NCBI RefSeq assembly: GCF_026239735.1 | Contig: NZ_JAPIVT010000020.1 | Span: 1-64,000, forward strand | Direction of reading: 5' to 3' | Length of the DNA: 64,000 bases | From: Pedobacter sp. MC2016-05 | GTDB lineage: Bacteria > Bacteroidota > Bacteroidia > Sphingobacteriales > Sphingobacteriaceae | Shown: one piece after another, positions 36,414 to 44,582 of the stretch | Layout: the number at the start of each line of letters is the position of its first letter | Position numbering within the stretch: the stretch's first letter is position 1 | Position numbers and translations under genes: made by a program | The notes under the pieces: generated by a model | What the model was told of the DNA's origin: nothing | The model's input: the letters and a program-made list of their open reading frames with translations, nothing else | The model's database searches: none

Positions 36414-37499
36414 CTACAAGCCAATCGACTCCCTTGTAATATTGTTTGCTTTCAAAATCTCATCAATCTTTACGGGCAAACCGATTTCCATTGATTTATC
36501 CATCGCCTGCAATAATGCAACCGTTCCAATTCCCTCCTTCAAATCCGGATATGCCGTAAATTTGTTATTTATACTGTCTGCAAAATAATCGAGATAGTTC
36601 TGGTATTCGCCCGCATGATGACTTTGTCCCTCGAAACGGAAATAGTGTTTCAATGTAGCATCACCCCAAGTAATAATTTTTTCTTCACCGGTTTTGGTTG
36701 TAACGGAATAACGTAACTCATGGTAATCGGCCTGACTCGCTCCTTCTGTTCCGCGGAGAATGCAACTCATTCCGCTATCGCGACTTGCAGGTTGCGTTGG
36801 GCCTGTATATGCACCGCTTACCCTTGCAATTCTTCCATCTTTTGCCTTGAATATAAAATGCATTGTATCTACATTTTTCAATCCCGCTTTTAAGCCGTTG
36901 CTGCTCAACATGCCATAACCCATTACTTCTTCAATATCGGGCATATACCAGCGAACGAAATCAACCGGATGACTTAAGCCGCCGTACAACCATTTAAATG
37001 ATTGTTTTAAGGACCAACCTTTCTCTAAAAACCAACGGTGATCGGCATGGTAATGACTTTCGATAGTAATTAGTTCTCCGATTAGACCTTTATCAAAATC
37101 CTTTTTCTGGCGCATTGCAGGTTCGAAAAAACGAGAACTTTGTCCTACAAAAATTTTCTTTCTCGATTTTTTAGCCAATTCTAAAAGTTCATTTGCCTGA
37201 GACAGATCATCAATAAAGGGCTTTGTACAAACCACGTGTTTTCCATGTTGCAAGGCCAGTTTAATGTGCTCAAAATGCAAATGATCTGGTGTGTAAATCG
37301 CAATCATATCGATTTTATCACTCGTTAACATGTCCTCATAATTGGTAGTCCAATTTTGAAAATCAAATTCCAATGAGCGTTCTTCACAAAGCTTTTTATT
37401 CGCATCGCAAATCTGAATGAGCTTAAATTTCTTGCTCGCTAATGATGCAGAAATCGTGCTTCTGCCTTCTCCTAAACCTAAAATCCCTAATCTTAACAT
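36414..37499 (-). CDS. Gfo/Idh/MocA-family oxidoreductase (right arm)
   Basis: 361 residues, no signal peptide, so cytoplasmic. The Rossmann fold begins with LRLGILGLGEGRSTIS; the usual GxGxxG reads GLGEG. The catalytic-lysine block is VVCTKPFIDDLSQANELL. The substrate domain contains ESHYHADHRWFLEKGWSLKQSF and LYGGLSHPVDFVRWYMPDIEEVMGYG with a conserved HPVD motif. It differs strongly from the cassette copy at 13834-14913, so the two serve different substrates. It probably oxidises a sugar or sugar acid with NAD(P). It follows the beta-helix/mutarotase gene and precedes the symporter gene, so it likely handles the imported sugar. Confidence 0.87.
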   Translation of the reverse strand: MLRLGILGLGEGRSTISASLASKKFKLIQICDANKKLCEERSLEFDFQNWTTNYEDMLTSDKIDMIAIYTPDHLHFEHIKLALQHGKHVVCTKPFIDDLSQANELLELAKKSRKKIFVGQSSRFFEPAMRQKKDFDKGLIGELITIESHYHADHRWFLEKGWSLKQSFKWLYGGLSHPVDFVRWYMPDIEEVMGYGMLSSNGLKAGLKNVDTMHFIFKAKDGRIARVSGAYTGPTQPASRDSGMSCILRGTEGASQADYHELRYSVTTKTGEEKIITWGDATLKHYFRFEGQSHHAGEYQNYLDYFADSINNKFTAYPDLKEGIGTVALLQAMDKSMEIGLPVKIDEILKANNITRESIGL

Positions 37500-37524
37500 G
37501 ATGATATTTTTTTATTTCTTAAGT

Positions 37525-37601
37525 CGTCATTGCGAGGTACGAAGCAATCTTAATGCAAAAAATAGCAATAGTTTCGGATTGCTTCGTGCCTCGCAATGAC
37601 G
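37525..37601. repeat. Family-A inverted repeat, well conserved copy
   Basis: CGTCATTGCGAGGTACGAAGCAATCTTAATGC with its near-perfect inverse GGATTGCTTCGTGCCTCGCAATGACG fills the gap between the oxidoreductase and beta-helix genes. The best-preserved copy in the window and a good reference for the family. Confidence 0.92.
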
Positions 37602-37610
37602 GTTATTTAT

Positions 37611-40115
37611 CTATTCAATCGGTTTAAAAAACACCCAAACCTCACCGGGCTTTGTTCCTACTATACCTTCCTGGTATTTTTTCATGATGCCATTCCATTC
37701 ATCCACCTTCGGATTATTTAAAGTTGTTTTCGGATTTAGATCGTCAAGGTTTTTGCCTTTAGGAATACTGATAATTAATATCAGTTGTCTGCCATTTTTA
37801 AAAATTGCCAGGCGCTGAAACTCGGCATTGCAAAATCCCTTAGATATCTCCGGCCACTTTTCAAATTGCGTTTTGTGGTAATCCAAATACTCCTTTTGCA
37901 TCTTTTCATCCTCAACCAAATTGGCTGAAAGAATCACGTTATCCCATTCGGCAACCGGTTTCTCCCCACAATTTTTCTCTCTGTTAAAGTCGTAAAAAAT
38001 ATCGTCATAAAGCTTAACTTCTGTCGCATTTAAGCGTTTCAAAGTTTGCTGTAAACTTTCTACTTTTAAGCTTGAAGTATAAATAACCAATCTATTACTC
38101 CATTTATAGATAGCGCTAGTTAACAGATTGTTCTCTTTTGCAAATTCATCCAGAGCTTGGTTTCCCGGTAAATGATCATCTTTAAATATCAATTCAAAAA
38201 CAACCGTTTTATCTTCCGCCTGATTGATATCGCGATTTAAATACGTGTTTTTCTCTTTGAGCAGATACCTATAGGGTAACTCTAAACCTGCATTTTGTTT
38301 GATGTTTTCAGCAACCTTAGGTCCGTTGTTCTCCCATAAATTTCCCGGCCCGTTCGCATTCTGAAGATATTTTTCAGTAGGCGTCCAATTGTTTTTAATG
38401 GTAAAATCAGAAGACCCCTCATCCGTATACAAATAAAACCAGTGATCAGGAAGGTGAGCATAAGGTGCCTTATAAATACTATCGACTACATTTTCGGTAA
38501 TGAAAGATTCCGGTTGAGCAGAGAGCGTATAAATTCCTGCAACATCATACATGTGTTTGCCATAGTGATGGATTTTGTTTGCGCTGATGGTGTTATTCTT
38601 CATCGCATTTTGCGTTCTAGTCCAGCCCCAGCCCATGCTGATGCCTGAATAGGAAACATCGCTAATCTCATTATGGATAATTTTAAGGCCTTTAACATAG
38701 CCTGCACCAATGCCAACGGCACCCCAATCTTCATTGGTAACATCTGTAATCAGGTTGTTTTCTATCCTGTCATTCGTTGAAATTTCCCGTTTATCTTTAG
38801 GATTGTAAGGCAAATGAACTTCTGTGGCTTCATCAGAAAATATGCCCACCAATATCGCTGAGCCTCCAATATCTTTAAATAAATTGCCTCTAATTAAATT
38901 TTCTGATGTTCCTTTTTTGAAGTCTAAACCCGTAGAGGCTAGATGTTGGAAACGGCAGTTTTCAAAGCTAATATGATTGGCAAAATTTACTTCAACAGCT
39001 GCTGATGGCCTGCCAACCCAAGCCTGATTTTCTAACGTGGACTTATCTGGAGTTCCGGGTGTTGCAAGTTTATACGCATCGAGCATGTACATACCAGCCT
39101 GATGTGGAACATGTCCTTCCCTGGATGGCCTCAGCCAGGTAGCGTGTTCGAATGAAATCCCTTGGAAGCTTACAAAAGAAACCGGATCATCAATTGTTCC
39201 TTCAATTTTTAGCAGATTTTCTAATGAAGGGGCCATCACAACTGCCTTTTGCATATTTTCTGATGCCTTCGGCCAATAATAAATTTTATGGTTTTTTAGA
39301 TCTGCAAACCATTCGCCTGGCTCATCTAAAAACTGGATGGCATTGGATAAATAGAAAGCAGAGTTTCCTGTTTTTTCAGAAATCCAGGGCGCTGGCCAGG
39401 GATGTTCGGATTGAATTCTACTTTCAGGCTGCATGAAAGAAAGCTCTACAGCATTACCAATCACTTTAACCGATTTTACCCGAAGATTGGCGATTGCCCA
39501 CCATTGATGGATTAACATTTCCATACCGGCAATTTTGCTTAAATCCGTGTTTTGTTGAAGCGGTATTCTACAGGTTTGATTTTTTTTATCCCAGGATAAA
39601 ATTCTACCCATGGCATCTCCATTATAGTTTTTTGCCCGGATCGCCTTAGTTCCATTTACCCAAAGCTGGCGAAATGGCAAATCGCTGACACCGTCGTTAG
39701 GAAGGTCAGCAACCCAAATTTTTCCCAGAGACTTTTTTGGTAATCCTGGAACGGCTCCATTGACCTTTTTCCAACCCGCGATTCTAACCCCACCACTTAA
39801 AACAACTTTTTCAGTGGCGAAAATCTCTGTGGGGCTACTTTTAGTTCCAGCATCTTCAGGGCGAAGAACGATGGGCTCATGTAATTGATAAATGCCCGCT
39901 CCAACGAAAATTTTGATTCCATCTTTCGTAGATGGATCCTTTAAACGCCTCAATTCCCGGGCTTTCCTAATTGCAGCACGAAGCGTTGCAAGAGGTTGTT
40001 CCTTATTTCCATTGTTAGTATCAACACCATTTTTCGCAACATAAATTTCTACTGCAGCAACTTGAAAGTGCAATAAAATCAATAGCAATAAAAAGCTTAT
40101 ACTAATCTGTTTCAT
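37611..40115 (-). CDS. Secreted parallel beta-helix protein fused to an L-rhamnose mutarotase-like domain
   Basis: 834 residues with signal peptide (HFQVAAVE). Residues ~24-630 form a right-handed parallel beta-helix of the pectinase/DUF1565 type: VAKNGVDTNNGNKEQPLATLRAAIRKA at the start, then many NxxI/IENN coils such as ISFENCRFQHLASTGLDF and NTISANKIHHYGKHMYDV. Residues ~636-715 and ~716-834 look like two tandem alpha-beta barrel halves. The second matches RhaM/DUF718 mutarotases (YHKTQFEKWPEISKGFCNAEF and RLAIFKNGRQLILIISI), the proteins that interconvert alpha and beta L-rhamnose. A single-chain enzyme that frees and then mutarotates rhamnose is an appealing inference. The mutarotase catalytic His (YH) is present. 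Confidence 0.85.
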   Translation of the reverse strand: MKQISISFLLLLILLHFQVAAVEIYVAKNGVDTNNGNKEQPLATLRAAIRKARELRRLKDPSTKDGIKIFVGAGIYQLHEPIVLRPEDAGTKSSPTEIFATEKVVLSGGVRIAGWKKVNGAVPGLPKKSLGKIWVADLPNDGVSDLPFRQLWVNGTKAIRAKNYNGDAMGRILSWDKKNQTCRIPLQQNTDLSKIAGMEMLIHQWWAIANLRVKSVKVIGNAVELSFMQPESRIQSEHPWPAPWISEKTGNSAFYLSNAIQFLDEPGEWFADLKNHKIYYWPKASENMQKAVVMAPSLENLLKIEGTIDDPVSFVSFQGISFEHATWLRPSREGHVPHQAGMYMLDAYKLATPGTPDKSTLENQAWVGRPSAAVEVNFANHISFENCRFQHLASTGLDFKKGTSENLIRGNLFKDIGGSAILVGIFSDEATEVHLPYNPKDKREISTNDRIENNLITDVTNEDWGAVGIGAGYVKGLKIIHNEISDVSYSGISMGWGWTRTQNAMKNNTISANKIHHYGKHMYDVAGIYTLSAQPESFITENVVDSIYKAPYAHLPDHWFYLYTDEGSSDFTIKNNWTPTEKYLQNANGPGNLWENNGPKVAENIKQNAGLELPYRYLLKEKNTYLNRDINQAEDKTVVFELIFKDDHLPGNQALDEFAKENNLLTSAIYKWSNRLVIYTSSLKVESLQQTLKRLNATEVKLYDDIFYDFNREKNCGEKPVAEWDNVILSANLVEDEKMQKEYLDYHKTQFEKWPEISKGFCNAEFQRLAIFKNGRQLILIISIPKGKNLDDLNPKTTLNNPKVDEWNGIMKKYQEGIVGTKPGEVWVFFKPIE

Positions 40116-40118
40116 AAA

Positions 40119-41018
40119 TTATTTCGCTTGAAAAACGGACTTAAGGTAACTGGTATTGGCACTAAAATTATATTTCACATTTGTAGGTTGGCTTGCATCT
40201 CTGCTTCTCTCAACAACCAGCCATCCGCTCCAACCCATATCATCCAGCGTTGCCCTTACCTGCTTTAAATCAATCTTTGAATCATTCTGTAACCAAACTC
40301 CATCGTCATTTGTAGCATGGATTTGAACGATATTTTTTCTGCCCAGTATTCTCAATTCCTGCTGTAAATCTCTCCCATTTTTAATCGGGTTGGAAAAATT
40401 GAAATAACTTTTAATGTATTTGCATCCAATATCTTTAAGTAATTTGAGTTCCGCTGTGGCCTCAAGAGCTGTCTCAATTCCGATCACAATACCCGCTTTT
40501 GCGGCCATCTTGCCAGCAACTTTTAGCCTTCTTACAATAGGTTCGCGCAATTCAGGGTTTCTAACAAGATCGCCCTGAACACCCAGCGGTAAGAATACCA
40601 CTTTTACGTTCATTGCCTTTGCTGTATCCAAACAATCCTGAATCATTTTTTGATAAGTAGGCCGTGTTGCGAAGGATTGCGCATAGAAACCCGTCATTGC
40701 TAAAGAACAAATTTCCAGGTTCAATTCTTCCGCTTTATCAAGGTATTCTTGACGCACTTTCGGGTCGGCCAACTTGTTATCAAAGGTTTCCCTATTCCCG
40801 AGACCGCCCATATCGATTTCCAGTCCATCTGCGCCTATCTCTTTTGCAAGAGGCAAAGCACTAATTTTCTGACGCTTCAAAATCATTAAATCAATTACAG
40901 CAACTTTGTATTTACCCACTTTTTCGGCAGCTAAAAGTAGCTGATCAGGAATTAATGCGGCGCCCGTTAATAGGACTACGTTGGCGATAAAAGTTCGTCT
41001 GTTCTGCTGCATTTGCAT
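40119..41018 (-). CDS. Exported sugar phosphate isomerase/epimerase-like TIM barrel
   Basis: 299 residues. The N-terminus MQMQQNRRTFIANVVLLTGAALIP is a twin-arginine-type or long Sec signal (RRTF then hydrophobic run, cleaved near LLLAAEK). The mature part is an AP-endonuclease-2-family TIM barrel: LAKEIGADGLEIDMGGLG, KAMNVKVVFLPLG, AGIVIGIETALEAT, KNIVQIHATNDDGVW and GWSGWLVVERSRDASQP. Metal-binding acidic residues (Glu of IGIETALE, His of IHATN, Glu of VVERS) are kept. Such exported epimerase-like proteins are common in Bacteroidota sugar loci, but their reactions are mostly untested. The ATG overlaps the esterase stop by one base (TAATG). Confidence 0.85.
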   Translation of the reverse strand: MQMQQNRRTFIANVVLLTGAALIPDQLLLAAEKVGKYKVAVIDLMILKRQKISALPLAKEIGADGLEIDMGGLGNRETFDNKLADPKVRQEYLDKAEELNLEICSLAMTGFYAQSFATRPTYQKMIQDCLDTAKAMNVKVVFLPLGVQGDLVRNPELREPIVRRLKVAGKMAAKAGIVIGIETALEATAELKLLKDIGCKYIKSYFNFSNPIKNGRDLQQELRILGRKNIVQIHATNDDGVWLQNDSKIDLKQVRATLDDMGWSGWLVVERSRDASQPTNVKYNFSANTSYLKSVFQAK

Positions 41019-42457
41019 TATCTCGTTGCGTTTAAGGGAAATAATTTTTCCAAGTTCTCAAATCCCATCACTGCGTTTTTTGGTAACTTTTCGCCTTTAT
41101 CTCCAAAAACATACAGGGCATTTTCTTTTTCGATGGTCACTTTGCTTTCATCATATTTCCCTGCTTTATCTTTTACCAAACTGCCATTCAGTTTAAAGTT
41201 TTTAATCAGAAAATCGTAGAGGGCAATGCGTTTATTTATCCCAAAATCGTGCTTCTCCGATGGAAGATGAACATTCTCAACCTTGTTGCTCACCCCATAA
41301 TATCCATACATTTTTTGCAGGTAAGGGAAATCATGTTCGGGTGTGTGGGCCGTCCAATCGCTACCATCTGAAACCAAAAGTTGTGGTCGTGGTGCTGCCA
41401 TTGCCGCTAACTCTACATTGTCCGTACCGCCACCGCATTGATGAATAGGCATTCCGCTTTCACATGGGCAACCACCGTAAAAATAGGATGACATGGCCAC
41501 CACAGGTGCACTTAATTTAATTCTATCGTCCATTGCGGTCATTAAAATCGAATGACTTCCAGCTCCCGAACCACCACTAATTCCGATTCTGCTAGTGTCT
41601 GTTTCTTTGAGAGAAGAAAAATAATCGAGGATTCTAATTCCGCCCAAAGTTTGTACTGTTTGGGCTAAACTCCGGCGGTGGTCTTCGTATTTAAACTGCA
41701 GCATCGATTCGCCCCATGCAAATAAATCGTAGCTGAAAGCCATTGCTCCCATACGTGCAATCGTTGCGCAACGAAGCTGACAATCGGCTCTGTAACGCTG
41801 TTTTTCCCAGTGACCATCAGGACTGAGAATTACAGGGATTCTGCCTTTAACATTTAGCGGTTTATAAAGTGATCCATTGATCCAAACCCCAGGCAAAATT
41901 TCCAAAGCAATATTTTCTACCGAATAGCCATCAAAAACTCTCTTCGCTGTAGTGATTGGTTTTGAATTCAGTTTTGCTGGCAAAGGGGAGAGTAACAAGG
42001 CTTTGTAAAGCTCGGGCTTTATCTCAGCCTTCCGTTTTTCCCAACTGCTTTTGTCGCTGTATTTTTTTGCCAGCGTATCCAGGTAGGCCCAGCCGTCTTT
42101 TGGCTCCCATCGGTAATATTCGTATTCTTTCAACTTGTAAACGCCTGGTTTCTCTTTGTTTACCTTCATATCCAAAGGAGCAAGAACGTTTGTTAGTGTT
42201 TCATCTACATCAGCACGAAAACGCCATTCTGCATAGTTCAGCCATTTGTCTTTAACCTGTGGTTCAGAATATTTAATCTGAACGTTAAATCGCGTCTGGA
42301 TTTCTTTTAAAACGTCGACTAATGGTTTTTTGTAAAGGTTATCGGTATTCTGCGTTTGGGCAGATAATTTTGTAAACAACAATAAAAAAATAACAATTCC
42401 CATTGTTTTCGCCGATAGCTTAGAACTCTGTGAAACTGATTTAAAAGATTTCTCCAT
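41018..42457 (-). CDS. Secreted STN-domain esterase (acetylxylan-esterase-like alpha/beta hydrolase)
   Basis: About 479 residues from ATG 42457; an ATG at 42505 overlaps the upstream stop (ATGA) but its extra 16 codons partly translate an intergenic repeat. Signal ends near LLLFTKLSAQ. A ~70-residue STN-like domain follows: KPLVDVLKEIQTRFNVQIKYS and WRFRADVDETLTNVLAPLDMKV and GVYKLKEYE, the fold normally found at the front of TonB receptors and secretins. The catalytic alpha/beta hydrolase has DTSRIGISGGSGAGS (nucleophile Ser), LLVSDGSDWTAHTPEHDFP (Asp) and LPSEKHDFG (His). It probably removes acetyl or methyl esters from pectin oligosaccharides in the periplasm. The STN fusion is unusual. 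Confidence 0.85.
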   Translation of the reverse strand: MEKSFKSVSQSSKLSAKTMGIVIFLLLFTKLSAQTQNTDNLYKKPLVDVLKEIQTRFNVQIKYSEPQVKDKWLNYAEWRFRADVDETLTNVLAPLDMKVNKEKPGVYKLKEYEYYRWEPKDGWAYLDTLAKKYSDKSSWEKRKAEIKPELYKALLLSPLPAKLNSKPITTAKRVFDGYSVENIALEILPGVWINGSLYKPLNVKGRIPVILSPDGHWEKQRYRADCQLRCATIARMGAMAFSYDLFAWGESMLQFKYEDHRRSLAQTVQTLGGIRILDYFSSLKETDTSRIGISGGSGAGSHSILMTAMDDRIKLSAPVVAMSSYFYGGCPCESGMPIHQCGGGTDNVELAAMAAPRPQLLVSDGSDWTAHTPEHDFPYLQKMYGYYGVSNKVENVHLPSEKHDFGINKRIALYDFLIKNFKLNGSLVKDKAGKYDESKVTIEKENALYVFGDKGEKLPKNAVMGFENLEKLFPLNATR

Positions 42458-42475
42458 TGCGGTCGAAATGACGGT
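42447..42475. repeat. Family-G half repeat overlapping the esterase N-terminus
   Basis: AGATTTCTCCATTGCGGTCGAAATGACGG is half of a dispersed Bacteroidota element; its inverse reads CGTCATTTCGACCGCAATGGAGAAATCT. On the minus strand it translates as TVISTAMEKSF, giving the esterase gene its most likely ATG at 42457. Confidence 0.75.
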
Positions 42476-42501
42476 TGGAATAAATGCAAACTTGCCTACT
42501 C

Positions 42502-43638
42502 TCATGGCTCTTCGTTTTTCGTTTCTGTAATCACCGGTGCTGCATAGCCGTTAAGTTTCGGCCAAACGCCATTCTCAATTTTTTTCAATTTCAACTTAGA
42601 AGGATCTACAACCACGTGTTTTATTTTTTGCCTTCTCCAGGTGTAAATGAAATGAAGCATACCATCCGATGTTTGAATTACGGCAGGATAGGAATACTGA
42701 CTAATCGGTGAATCTTCCAAAATTAAAGCTGCAGACCAGTTTTTTCCATCTCTAGAGACCGAAACGTTTAATGGAGTTCGCGGACCCTTGGCTAAATCGC
42801 CAGGAGGCAAAACATGATTGTAAACCAGAACCTGCCGACCATCTTTCATCGTTACTGCATCTGTGCCAGAATTATTATTCGGCAATGAGGTTTTCGTTAA
42901 AGGAGACCAGCTTTCGCCGTTATCTTCCGACCATGATTCAACAATAGCCCGGTTCGCTGTTCTGGCTAAAATTTGCAGCTTACCGTTTCCATGTTGTAAA
43001 ATGCTTGGCTGAATGGCTTTGATGCCATTTTCTGGTAAAGGGCCAACCGTTCTCCATGTTTTGCCATTATCTTTAGTTACCTCAAAGTGGATCTTCCAGC
43101 CATCACCTTCCCTACTTGAGGGCGCAAATAGATTTCCATTACTTAGTAAAACAGGTTTGTTTTTCACCGGGCCAATATAACCATCTGGCAATTTGGTAGC
43201 ATCCGACCAGGTAACTCCGCCGTCTTTCGAAGTTTTCATCAACCCCCACCATTCAGATGGTTTAGGGCCGATTTTATAGAATAAGATTAAGTCTCCTCCC
43301 GGAATTTGATATAGAACCGGGTTCCAGGTAGGTAATCTTTTCCCATCGGGTTGAACACCATTGGCCACTGATACCGGCGCTAACCATTTTCCTTCTACAA
43401 AACGACTGATGTAAATTTCAACATCAGGGTTCCGCTCTTTTGTTCCTCCGAAATAGGAAGCAACCAAGCCCGTTGGTGTTTCAACAATCGTTGCTGAATG
43501 ACAGGATGGAAACGGCGCCTGATCGTAGAGGAATTCTTGCTTTACCACCCCTTTTTGCCACTTTTCAACTTGTGCATTGGCACTTAACCCTAATGCTAAT
43601 GCAATTCCTAGTGTGATGTATATCTTTCTTTTTAACAT
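42502..43638 (-). CDS. Secreted sialidase-fold (GH33-like) exo-glycosidase
   Basis: 378 residues with signal peptide (LGLSANAQ). Six-bladed propeller with four visible Asp-boxes: SKDGGVTWSDA, TKDNGKTWRTV, SEDNGESWSPL and SRDGKNWSA. FPSCHSATIVETPTGLVASYFGGTKERNPDVEIY gives the N-terminal active-site strand of this Bacteroidota subgroup, and PVLLSNGNLFAPSSREGDGW is conserved. True sialic acid is not expected in pectin; a GH33 relative in Bacteroides rhamnogalacturonan-II loci removes a keto-sugar acid (DHA), so a Kdo/DHA-like target is a reasonable inference. The canonical Arg triad cannot be confirmed by eye. It overlaps the esterase gene at ATGA and is 61 bp downstream of the DUF3826 gene. 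Confidence 0.82.
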   Translation of the reverse strand: MLKRKIYITLGIALALGLSANAQVEKWQKGVVKQEFLYDQAPFPSCHSATIVETPTGLVASYFGGTKERNPDVEIYISRFVEGKWLAPVSVANGVQPDGKRLPTWNPVLYQIPGGDLILFYKIGPKPSEWWGLMKTSKDGGVTWSDATKLPDGYIGPVKNKPVLLSNGNLFAPSSREGDGWKIHFEVTKDNGKTWRTVGPLPENGIKAIQPSILQHGNGKLQILARTANRAIVESWSEDNGESWSPLTKTSLPNNNSGTDAVTMKDGRQVLVYNHVLPPGDLAKGPRTPLNVSVSRDGKNWSAALILEDSPISQYSYPAVIQTSDGMLHFIYTWRRQKIKHVVVDPSKLKLKKIENGVWPKLNGYAAPVITETKNEEP

Positions 43639-43653
43639 AGTTTTTTTTTGTTC

Positions 43654-43717
43654 TGGGGTAAATGGAGAATAGAAAATTCTGAATAGTTTCGAATCCTTTC
43701 TATTCCCTATTCCCTGC
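43654..43717. repeat. Family-H purine/pyrimidine-rich intergenic repeat
   Basis: GGGTAAATGGAGAATAGAAAATTC on the left and TTTCTATTCCCTATTCCCTGC on the right form an imperfect hairpin. The same GGGAATAGGRAATAG-type unit recurs at 44508-44582 and 47319-47440. Confidence 0.6.
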
Positions 43718-44380
43718 TTTAGATTTATTCGCTTTCTCTTCTTTTATTTTTTTGGTATAGGCGCTGTAAAGGGCTCTCCAACTGCGACCATTATTGTTTA
43801 ACATTTGCTCTGACTTGGTTTTGTAAATCTCGAAAATGGCAGAAATCTGTTTCATGTTTTTATAATCGACAGCCTGTTCTCTTGCCTGTTTCATAAAACC
43901 CAAAATTTTAGCCTCTTCATCCGCAGTCAAATCCGGAACGATGGCTTTGTAACCTTTCATTGTGAAATCGACTTTACCAATGGTGTATTTGTCTAGAATT
44001 ACCTCTACTTGTTCTGCAGATAAGTTTTTGTTTAAACCATCCATTAAAGATTGATGAACGGTTGAGGGCATAGCAGAATCGGCAATAATCTGTTTATCAA
44101 GATCAGTCAATTTGCTTCCAGTAACCGGATTGATTCCATCTGGAACAGTTGATGAAGGATGGTTGTTATGCCAATCTCTCACAGCCGTTAAATGAACGGC
44201 GATAAGGTTTTCTACGGCTGTTTTTTTAGCAGCATCTGTTAGGTTTAATGCTGAAACCCACTCCTTCGCCTTAGTCAGAATTTCTGCATTAGCAATCGCA
44301 TCCTGTGCTTGGCTGAAGGAAGTGACTGTGGTTAGCAGCATCAACAATATCATTATCGGTTTTAAAATCTTTGTCATCAT
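43700..44380 (-). CDS. DUF3826-family secreted protein of unknown function
   Basis: 226 residues with a signal peptide (TVTSFSQAQD) and a highly charged, mostly helical mature part: KEWVSALNLTDAAKKTAVENLIA, DWHNNHPSSTVPDGINPVTG, LTDLDKQIIADSAMPSTVHQSLM and KVDFTMKGYKAIVPDLTADEEAKIL. This is the DUF3826 family, which turns up in Bacteroidota pectin and xylan loci and has no assigned function. The C-terminal tail is lysine-rich (KKIKEEKANKSKAGNRE). No catalytic motif is obvious, so a periplasmic chaperone, binding protein or adaptor is as likely as an enzyme. Located between GH78 and the sialidase-fold gene, so it presumably helps with the same oligosaccharide. Confidence 0.8.
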   Translation of the reverse strand: MMTKILKPIMILLMLLTTVTSFSQAQDAIANAEILTKAKEWVSALNLTDAAKKTAVENLIAVHLTAVRDWHNNHPSSTVPDGINPVTGSKLTDLDKQIIADSAMPSTVHQSLMDGLNKNLSAEQVEVILDKYTIGKVDFTMKGYKAIVPDLTADEEAKILGFMKQAREQAVDYKNMKQISAIFEIYKTKSEQMLNNNGRSWRALYSAYTKKIKEEKANKSKAGNRE

Positions 44381-44466
44381 TCTATTAATTATAGGTTTCT
44401 ATTTTTAATTGCTCTATCAACTTAGTAATTACGAGCTAAGAAGAATTTTAGCGCATGGCGATCGTT

Positions 44467-44495
44467 TTAAGATTGCTTCGTGCCCCGCAATGACG
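44467..44495. repeat. Family-A half copy
   Basis: Only the right arm (AGATTGCTTCGTGCCCCGCAATGACG) is well kept; the left arm near 44431-44445 is degraded. Confidence 0.7.
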
Positions 44496-44507
44496 ATCTG
44501 TTTTCTT

Positions 44508-44582
44508 TTTTATTCTCTTACTTCCTATTCTCCACTCTCTATCTCCCATTTCCTTTTCCCTATTCCCCATCTCCTACTTCCC
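44508..44582. repeat. Family-H pyrimidine-rich tract
   Basis: A long run of CCTATTCTCCACTCTCTATCTCCCATTTCC-type sequence immediately past the GH78 stop. It resembles the tracts near 43654-43717 and 47319-47440 and shows no coding potential. Confidence 0.6.
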
